A DNA stretch of 64,000 nt from an uncultured Lachnospiraceae bacterium (GTDB lineage: Bacteria > Bacillota > Clostridia > Lachnospirales > Lachnospiraceae). How positions within the stretch are numbered: the stretch's first letter is position 1; every line of letters starts with the position of its first letter. Shown here one piece after another: positions 58,229-64,000 of this stretch. Location: positions 1 to 64,000 of the forward strand of contig CAJUHJ010000017.1 in the NCBI GenBank assembly GCA_910586355.1, given 5' to 3'. Under the pieces are notes generated by a model. That model did no database searches and had not been told where the DNA came from. It saw only the letters and a program-made list of their open reading frames with translations. The position numbers and the translations under genes are program-made.

Positions 58229-60115
58229 TAATAGGTGCGTCAAATTTGACGCTGCTTATAAAGGGTAGTGGTTAAAAATGACACCACCCTATTTGACACT
58301 GACTTTCAAATGACACTGTAAATAATTGTCCTAACATGTAACGAAAAGTACGGCTTCGACAGAATTGTCGGAGCTGCTATGAGGTGTCAAAACACTACCC
58401 CATATTTGATATAGTTGGGAAATCCCAATTATCATATTTTCAGAAGTCATCAGATTGTTAAGTACTGAATTATTGTGTGTGTCGTGTTTCACGACATACT
58501 TTAAAAATGAATCTGTATTGTGTCCATAATGGACATTTATTTCCGGTAGTAGGTAATAAAACGTTACATATTTTAAAGGGTGGCTATATTGTAGATACCA
58601 TAAAATTTTCGGATACCTTGTTTCAAGGTAACGGTAACTGCCATTTAGAGGGTACACATTATAAGCGTATCTTTTGAAATATACGGTTTAACTTGTTTGG
58701 ACAAATCTGTCTATTCATGCGGAGGTCACTGTTAGTTACCTTCATTGTGAATAAATCAAAGGATGTAAAGAATGTTTACGCCCTTAGAGGCAGTCAGATC
58801 CAAAGGCCGTTAATAGCGACTTTAGTAATTACTATATTGTATGATGTCGGTTTCAACCAACCTCCCGTAGTAGGAGAGTAATCGTATTCCCATTAGGGGT
58901 ATTTGATAATTCTATTTACGATTTCGGTTCAAACAGATTCCGCAAATATGGAAAGTGTTGTCCGCTGTGGACAACGAATTTCCAAATTAAAAACGGTTGT
59001 GATGCTATGACACAATTGATTCATATTTGAATTATTAGGTGGGTGGTATTATGCCATATACCGCAGTCACATGAGACGGTGCTTTCCCATGAGGAACTTG
59101 CAGTATGGAAGATTGAACTAGATACTATGTAGGAGTGAATATATAAGCTGACCGAATGAATCGTTCTGTTAGGTGGGTAACGATTCGTTATTGAGTTTTA
59201 TATAACGAAAGTAACTTAAAAAAGACTTCCGTTTAATAATATAGCGAACCTAAATTTGTGCTGGCTGATGGTAAATATTTTACTATCAGATGATTGTTTA
59301 AAATTCAGATGTCCTAATTCTAGACATCCTGAAATGCTTGATATGCACTTTAGAAAATTTGATAAGCGAACATTTTAAAAGGTTTGCTTCTGAATCGGAG
59401 GGTTTAAAATTATTTGTAACCCAAATTTTCTACGAATGTCAAAATATGAAAACCAAAATATTATACAAAATAAATGCTTGTATCTTTAAGTTTTAAACGA
59501 TTAGCCCAAGTGGGCGAGGTAAATATAATTCATTCCAATTTTGGGAAAACCTATTTCATTTCAAAACGAAAAACCTTAATCGAAAGCATCGGTTTTAAAC
59601 CAATTGCTTATAAAGAGACGAGTAATAGATACGAAAAAAATTCGCATCTAAAATCTAGTTTAAACCCAACGCTTATAAGGTGTTGAGTTTTTTCGCAAAA
59701 TTGAGAAAAAGTTGCCCCACGGTGGTACAACCACAGATTAATATGAATTAGTCCATGATGGGCTAATTTGGATATGTATACTTTGCGTATCTGGAATTTT
59801 TATATTTCCCCCACAAGTGGAGGAAAGTCAGTGTTTCCAAATCTGGAAACGTTATTGTCACGATTACACAGGATTGAATAATCGCAGCATCTTGCGAAAT
59901 AGTTTGAAATAGTTTCCTCAACAATCTGGGGAAAATCAACGTCTCCCGTTTTGGTGCCGCTATCTTACGATTTCGCTGAATTTAGATGTCAATACTTTTG
60001 ACATCTGAAATTGTATATAACTGAATATTGTCTTATATCAGGGTATCCATTTCTGGATGCTCTTTTTAGCGTTCGTATCAAAACGAATGCTGTTTATCAT
60101 CATATTGAATATCGA
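58229..60115 (+). ncRNA. Candidate giant structured RNA of unknown class
   Basis: About 1.9 kb without credible genes but with stem-loops every 30-60 bases. Examples (arm/arm): 58263-58270/58393-58400 and 58279-58285/58383-58389, nested, enclosing 58291-58296/58306-58311 and 58353-58361/58366-58374; 58415-58420/58423-58428; 58480-58486/58490-58496; 58614-58620/58624-58630; 58949-58954/58979-58984 around 58957-58963/58969-58975; 58995-59001/59011-59017; 59155-59165/59179-59189; 59265-59275/59279-59289; 59304-59313/59323-59333; 59351-59360/59423-59432 closing a three-way junction with 59364-59370/59383-59389 and 59400-59404/59418-59422; 59626-59635/59641-59650; 59746-59755/59759-59768; 59831-59839/59844-59852; 59894-59900/59970-59976 around 59913-59920/59927-59934; 59981-59992/59998-60009. 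In the stems I checked, about fifteen mismatches are G-T and one is A-C, which points to an RNA read from the plus strand. The start is not defined; the end is probably the terminator at 60041-60067. No similarity to tRNA, rRNA, group I/II introns or known riboswitches was recognised. Confidence 0.6.
60041..60067 (+). terminator. Intrinsic terminator at the end of the structured region
   Basis: GGGTATCCA (60041-60049), loop TTTC, TGGATGCTC (60054-60062), then TTTTT. A second hairpin, AGCGTTCGT/ACGAATGCT (60068-60076/60083-60091), follows directly. Confidence 0.8.
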
Positions 60116-60135
60116 AAGGAAATATCTAAAATAAA

Positions 60136-61155
60136 ATGAGCAGTAAGAAAAAGTTAGAGCAGAGAAAAGAATTTAAAGAATATTTATCCATAGAAGACAA
60201 AAGGGTACTTGACGTTAAAAAATCAGGAATAGAATTAATTGCAAATGATGAGATATTTGTATTGGTAAATGGTACAAACAATTACTGGATTTCTAATCAT
60301 GGGAGACTGGTGAATAATCTGAGAAGTAATTTCCGTATCCATAAAACAGGCTATGCACACTATACACTTAGCGGCATAGATAAAAAAATTGAAACATATA
60401 CAGATAAATTAGTTGCAGAGCATTTCCTTGAAAATCCAAAAAAATATAAGAGAATATGGCATATCGACAGGGATAAAAATAACTGCTTTTACAGGAATCT
60501 TGTATGGGTAGATAATGCTGAATACATTGATTTGGAGCGTGGGATTTTACTTGTAGAGGAATTAGGCATGCAGCAAGAGTATGTGCCATATATAACACTG
60601 AAATCCAATGCTGCATACTCTATCTGGAACGGTATTTATATACGGTGCTATAAGAAGGACAATGTATACGGAGGTTCATTCATGTGCGACTTGTGGAAAT
60701 ATGACAAAGATTCTTTTGCTGAGTGGTGGAGTGCGGAATATTATGAGTGTGATGGTGAATCTATGGCAGTAGATAAAGATTTACTGTTCCCTGGTAATAA
60801 AGAATATGCGCCGGGTAAATGCTGTATTATACCCCAAACATTGAATACAATGTTGTCTAATTGCAAGAAACATAGACTGCCAAAATGGAAAACTGCAAAG
60901 ATGGATTTACCACTCGGCGTAAGGTATGACAACAGGATTAAAATGTATTATGGTGAGATTAGTCCATATGGACATAATGAAGTGATACGGCTGTCTTACT
61001 GGGATACACCAGAGGAAGCATTTGCAGAATATAAAAAGCATAAACAGGCGGATATATTGATTATGGCAGATAAATATAAGAATAAAGTTCCGAAGAAGGT
61101 GTATGATGCGCTGTTGCGGTTTGAAGTTATGCCGTATGTGGAAGATTGGGAATGA
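60136..61155 (+). CDS. NUMOD4/HNH-type endonuclease-like protein
   Basis: 339 residues. Residues about 35-85 have the NUMOD4-like start (IFVLVNGTNNYWISNHGRLVNN, then KTGYAHYTLSG). About 100-125 is an HNH-like motif, IWHIDRDKNNCFYRNLVWVDN, matching HxDxxxxNNxxxNLxWV. Residues about 265-315 (LPLGVRYDNRIKMYYGEISPYGHNEVIRLSYWDTPEEAFAEYKKHK) look like an AP2-type DNA-binding unit. Such proteins are phage homing endonucleases. GAAAGGA lies 15 bases before ATG. It is immediately downstream of the structured RNA region. Confidence 0.75.
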   Translation: MSSKKKLEQRKEFKEYLSIEDKRVLDVKKSGIELIANDEIFVLVNGTNNYWISNHGRLVNNLRSNFRIHKTGYAHYTLSGIDKKIETYTDKLVAEHFLENPKKYKRIWHIDRDKNNCFYRNLVWVDNAEYIDLERGILLVEELGMQQEYVPYITLKSNAAYSIWNGIYIRCYKKDNVYGGSFMCDLWKYDKDSFAEWWSAEYYECDGESMAVDKDLLFPGNKEYAPGKCCIIPQTLNTMLSNCKKHRLPKWKTAKMDLPLGVRYDNRIKMYYGEISPYGHNEVIRLSYWDTPEEAFAEYKKHKQADILIMADKYKNKVPKKVYDALLRFEVMPYVEDWE

Positions 61156-61332
61156 TGGTTGATTTATAGGCATACTGGATGTGGGAATTTGGTATGCCTA
61201 TTTTTTTACGATTATTGACATATATCGACATATAGGAGAATGGTGGTTGATATATTATATATATGTATTTATCAACGAACTTATTTATGGACTATGGGTT
61301 TGATTGTTCAATCAAAATATATAGGAGTTTTT

Positions 61333-62100
61333 ATGGATTATGTAACTACATTTAACAATATTGTAACGATTCTTTCTCTTGTTTTTAATATTGTATCAAT
61401 TCCTTTTTTAATTAAAAAGGTATTTAATTATTTTTATAAAAAGAGAATTATAAAAAAAATACTCGGATTCACACATGATATTGTTCAAATTTCCTATTCA
61501 GTTAGAGATATAGAAAATGAAAATGGAAATAAGAATAATTATATGACACATGATTGCTTTGAATCAATTAATAATATTATTAAATTATTGAATATGAAAA
61601 ACTTAAAATATAAAGTGGCAAATGAAATAAATAGTAATAATGAAATAAATATCGGAGGTTTTTTAAATAATAAAAAAGTTAATGTGTATTTCACAAACTA
61701 TTTTAAAAATTTTAAATATATAGTTTATGAGAAAAATAAAAGTATATTTGAAGGTTATCCAATTGATCATAGTATATTGGAATATTCTATTGATAAAAGT
61801 GGATTTAAAATTGGAAATGATATTTTCGAAATAAAAAAAGATGTTAATGATTATGCGTTTTTAATTAAATTAGTAAAATCAGATTTTAAAGATAATAATA
61901 AAAAAGCAGTACATATTATATTTGGTGGTGGCAGCATGGCTACAAAAAAAGCAACGGAATATTTACTTTTTAACTATAAACAGATATATAAGCATTTTAA
62001 GAAAAATCATTATTTTTTTGCGCTTGAAATAAATTGCATTGATCAATCAATCAATTATTCTAAAGGTATAATTAACTTGACGGATAGAATGTTCTGCTGA
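61333..62100 (+). CDS. Membrane-anchored unknown protein
   Basis: 255 residues from ATG 61333 (AGGAG 5-6 bases upstream). One N-terminal transmembrane span (about 8-28, TILSLVFNIVSIPFLI), then a large Lys/Asn-rich cytoplasmic region. A glycine motif VHIIFGGGSMATKKATEYLL near residue 200 could be a nucleotide-binding turn. The layout of one anchor plus a small ligand-binding-like domain recalls membrane effectors of defence systems, but I found no family. Very AT-rich. Confidence 0.6.
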   Translation: MDYVTTFNNIVTILSLVFNIVSIPFLIKKVFNYFYKKRIIKKILGFTHDIVQISYSVRDIENENGNKNNYMTHDCFESINNIIKLLNMKNLKYKVANEINSNNEINIGGFLNNKKVNVYFTNYFKNFKYIVYEKNKSIFEGYPIDHSILEYSIDKSGFKIGNDIFEIKKDVNDYAFLIKLVKSDFKDNNKKAVHIIFGGGSMATKKATEYLLFNYKQIYKHFKKNHYFFALEINCIDQSINYSKGIINLTDRMFC

Positions 62101-62312
62101 TATATCATATATAAATAAATGGTTTTTATTTAGTATAATATATAAAATAGTAAGTCTGAAATCAAAGAATTTTGTATTAGTTAGAGTTATATTTTTATGT
62201 GGTATACTATATATAAGGTTTTATATTTTTAGATTTTTACATACCCCACCCTTATATTGTGATATGACATTCAGTAACCGTTTCCATAAATTTTAATTAA
62301 GTTATTTATAGA

Positions 62313-62905
62313 GTGATTTTTGCGTTAGCAAACAATCACGGAATATTATCTTCTCTTGATAATATGAGTCTATTTAGATATTGACTTACACAAAATGACC
62401 TCTGTAGCAGACCTAAACGCATTTTATGAATTATATTGAGTTGGTAGAGCAGCAGATAAAAGTCAGACTGGGATTGGTTTTGTTATGGCAACTATTTTTC
62501 ATTCTAATCAATGGTATATATTTGATTTCAGGATAAAAGTTATAAAGGTGATAAATTGATAGGGTAAATATGTTACGTATGAAATTCTAACGTATACATT
62601 TGAATATGGGAGTAATAAGGGCCTATTTTATATGGGTTATATACTTTAATATAGGATTTTATATACAGGAATTAAAATTACCCCCCTCCCCTTGTAATAA
62701 CAGTATGATGAATTATTACCATTAACAATCAATAAAATTATAAAAGAGTAATTATGAGTGTATACGAATAATTCATTGCGATAGTAGTCTTTATTTATTA
62801 TTACAGTCTCTTATTATAAAAAGACGGCTGATTCTGCACACTGTAGTGTGATATACTTTACCATTTTTTCCTCAAGTATATCACATTCTGATGTGACATA
62901 TCTTA
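62313..62905. other. Second hairpin-rich non-coding block
   Basis: 62101-62984 has no convincing gene. Stems: GTGATT-TTTGC/GCAAA-AATCAC (62313-62323/62328-62339, one bulge); ATATTATC/GATAATAT (62343-62350/62358-62365); GTAATAA/TTATTAC (62694-62700/62713-62719); AATTAT/ATAATT (62750-62755/62768-62773); GTCTTT/AAAGAC (62787-62792/62820-62825); GTGTGATATACTT/AAGTATATCACAT (62846-62858/62874-62886). AT-rich DNA gives some stems by chance; the last and the first are too long for that. Confidence 0.45.
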
Positions 62906-62984
62906 AAAATCCATTATAAAAGAAAGAAAACTGATTATGAGGATTATAGAAAAATAATGGTGAACCTAGTATAGAAAAATATAT

Positions 62985-63293
62985 GAAAACACATCATTTA
63001 AAGATGGAAAATTTACAGGATAAGAATTAAAACAATATGGATTATCTGATAATGAAATATCCACAATCCTTGAATATCAGGCACTTTTACCAATCTTACA
63101 AGAAGAAAACGAGAATTGGATTAGTGCCAAACTATTACATAACCAATTAAAAGTTAGTAGAGATTTTGCTACTTGGATAAAGAAACAAATTGAAGAAATG
63201 GAACTTTTGGAGAATGTTGACTACAAAATTGATTCCCCTTTAAAGGTGAATCAAAATAATAAAGGCGGTGACAAACGTTCTATTAATTTTTAG
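62985..63293 (+). pseudogene. AntA/AntB-type phage antirepressor remnant
   Basis: One frame reads NTSFKDGKFTG, TAA at 63021, then ELKQYGLSDNEISTILEYQ and the AntA/B core WISAKLLHNQLKVSRDFATWIKKQIEEMELLENVDYKIDSP, ending at TAG 63291 where intact domains continue with the LTLDMAKEL-like strand. No start codon with a ribosome binding site is present. It is a broken antirepressor and supports a phage origin for the element. Confidence 0.75.
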
Positions 63294-63461
63294 ATGTACA
63301 GGATTGATTTGGTAATACTACTTCTGGACAAGTTAATTATAGTTATTATTTTTCTAAATTTTTATAGGGAGGAATATATAGAGTGGGTACTTAAATATTT
63401 TGGGATTGAAACATACCCCCTCCCCCCTGTTCGGTGAGATAAAAGAAGGAGAAATAACATT

Positions 63462-63863
63462 ATGGCAGATGTTTGTAGCTGTTGCGGCAAGAAAATCCCG
63501 TTTTTGGATGTAGATTTTGATTACATAGAAATTGATAAAGAATCATATAGAATATGTGGTAAATGCAGAAGTAAAATAAACGCATATAATTCTGGTGATA
63601 TGTCCGTTGATGAAGTCATTTCAGATACTACACATGAAAAGGTAGCTGATTATCTCAGGAATATTAAGTCAGATGAAGAAATGGAACATGAGAAGAAGGA
63701 AAAAGAGCGAATTGAAAATAAAATAGTTGCACAGAGGAATGATCCGCTTTATGATGATATACACCAAATTGCCGGAGATTTACGGTTTATAAAGAATCTG
63801 ATTATTGTAGGTCTTGTGTGCGGCTTTATTTTAGGGGTTATTGGTATATTTGGACTTATGTAA
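63462..63863 (+). CDS. Zinc-ribbon protein with C-terminal transmembrane anchor
   Basis: 133 residues, AAGAAGGAG upstream. The N-terminal MADVCSCCGKKIPF and RICGKCRSKI form a four-Cys zinc ribbon of DUF4428-like type, then a Lys/Glu-rich coiled-coil segment, then one transmembrane span FIKNLIIVGLVCGFILGVIGIFGLM. Probably a tail-anchored membrane protein; function unknown. The next gene starts 15 bases later. Confidence 0.75.
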   Translation: MADVCSCCGKKIPFLDVDFDYIEIDKESYRICGKCRSKINAYNSGDMSVDEVISDTTHEKVADYLRNIKSDEEMEHEKKEKERIENKIVAQRNDPLYDDIHQIAGDLRFIKNLIIVGLVCGFILGVIGIFGLM

Positions 63864-63878
63864 AAGGGAGATACGGAA

Positions 63879-64000
63879 ATGAATAAAAAATTTATTGCAA
63901 TAGGCAGTATGGTAGCGGTTATTGTAATTGTGATTATTGTATTTTTGGTTACAAGGGGCAATTCTTCATCCGTTATAGGCGAATGGGTAATAGAATCATA
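63879..64000 (+). CDS. Small membrane or exported protein, 3' end outside window
   Basis: At least 40 residues from ATG 63879 (AAAGGGAG upstream): MNKKFIAIGSMVAVIVIVII, then VTRGNSSSVIGEWVIES and the window ends. A signal-anchor followed by GEWxIES suggests a lipocalin-like or DUF5640-type extracellular domain, but too little is visible. Confidence 0.6.
   Translation, partial: MNKKFIAIGSMVAVIVIVIIVFLVTRGNSSSVIGEWVIES

Larger units (their letters stand above)
62244..63427. repeat. Three C-rich tracts in AT-rich DNA
   Basis: CATACCCCACCC at about 62240-62251, TACCCCCCTCCCC at about 62679-62691 and CATACCCCCTCCCCCC at about 63412-63427. On the minus strand these are G-rich. The third lies just before the ribosome binding site of the gene at 63462. 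Confidence 0.5.

Noticed and set aside
58229..60115. CRISPR array or tandem repeat array
   Set aside because: The hairpins differ in sequence and spacing. There is no constant repeat and no cas gene.
58229..60115. Group I or group II intron with homing endonuclease
   Set aside because: No domain V-like hairpin, no P/Q/R/S core recognised, no reverse transcriptase and no split host gene; the HNH gene lies outside after a terminator.
62438..62450. tRNA-like D-arm GAGTTGGTAGAGC
   Set aside because: No acceptor stem, anticodon stem or T-arm can be built around it, so it is not called a tRNA. It may be a relic.

Overview
The window looks like a chromosome segment from a low-to-mid GC Gram-positive anaerobe, most likely a Lachnospiraceae-type clostridium (Bacillota). 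The evidence is gene content and style: AGGAGG ribosome binding sites with frequent TTG/GTG starts, a giant 2-hydroxyacyl-CoA dehydratase activase, a TIGR03960/DUF2344/RNase G block, DUF2225, OPT and PqqD-like genes, a topoisomerase pair fused into a folC operon, and lipoproteins with clostridial lipoboxes. No rRNA, complete tRNA or CRISPR array was seen.

Layout. 1-950: edge of an IS91-like transposon (transposase on the minus strand). 950-5300: small lipoprotein, EF-G paralogue, secreted InlB-repeat/propeller-like protein. 5300-6200: scar of mobile DNA (serine recombinase with an internal deletion, a 312 bp unit bounded by inverted repeats that carries a 57-codon gene, another ORF remnant). 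6.2-8.7 kb: leuS behind a terminator-like leader hairpin. 8.7-11.1 kb: minus-strand AIM24/TerD stress cluster plus two small unknown proteins. 11.2-20.6 kb: PHP phosphoesterase, MATE exporter, truncated VOC protein, 1415-residue activase, LysM peptide, catalytically dead rhomboid-like protein, broken CgeB-type glycosyltransferase. 20.6-27.7 kb: hybrid histidine kinase, glnS, DUF2225, MocR regulator, Uma2. 27.8-35.4 kb: one operon parE-parC-folC-gshA-like-CPBP protease with overlapping genes. 35.6-42.8 kb: OPT transporter with PqqD-like partner, then the complete branched-chain amino acid ABC transporter livKHMGF. 42.8-47.2 kb: cytidylate-kinase-like protein, radical SAM, DUF2344, RNase G. 47.2-54 kb: accessory genes and decayed genes (Uma2, broken BIG2 protein, YjfB, DUF4422 glycosyltransferase, intracellular subtilisin, cardiolipin synthase) ending in a 5'-truncated dacF.

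54.1-64 kb is different: very AT-rich, all recognisable genes on the plus strand, mostly small proteins (cold-shock domain, HU, zinc-ribbon proteins, winged-helix replication-initiator-like protein, NUMOD/HNH endonuclease, membrane-anchored unknowns, antirepressor remnant). It looks like a prophage, plasmid-like or integrative element that joins the chromosome inside dacF. It holds about 2.1 kb (57.96-60.13 kb) and 1.3 kb (62.1-63.46 kb) with almost no credible coding. The first is packed with at least 29 stem-loops, including nested and three-way-junction arrangements. Mismatches in the stems are nearly all G-T and almost never A-C, which is the signature of a functional RNA made from the plus strand. 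It ends in an intrinsic terminator just before the HNH gene. I regard this candidate giant structured RNA, with its possible RNA-binding cold-shock-domain neighbour, as the most interesting object in the window. The identity of this RNA is unknown; GOLLD/ROOL-type ornate phage RNAs are only an analogy.
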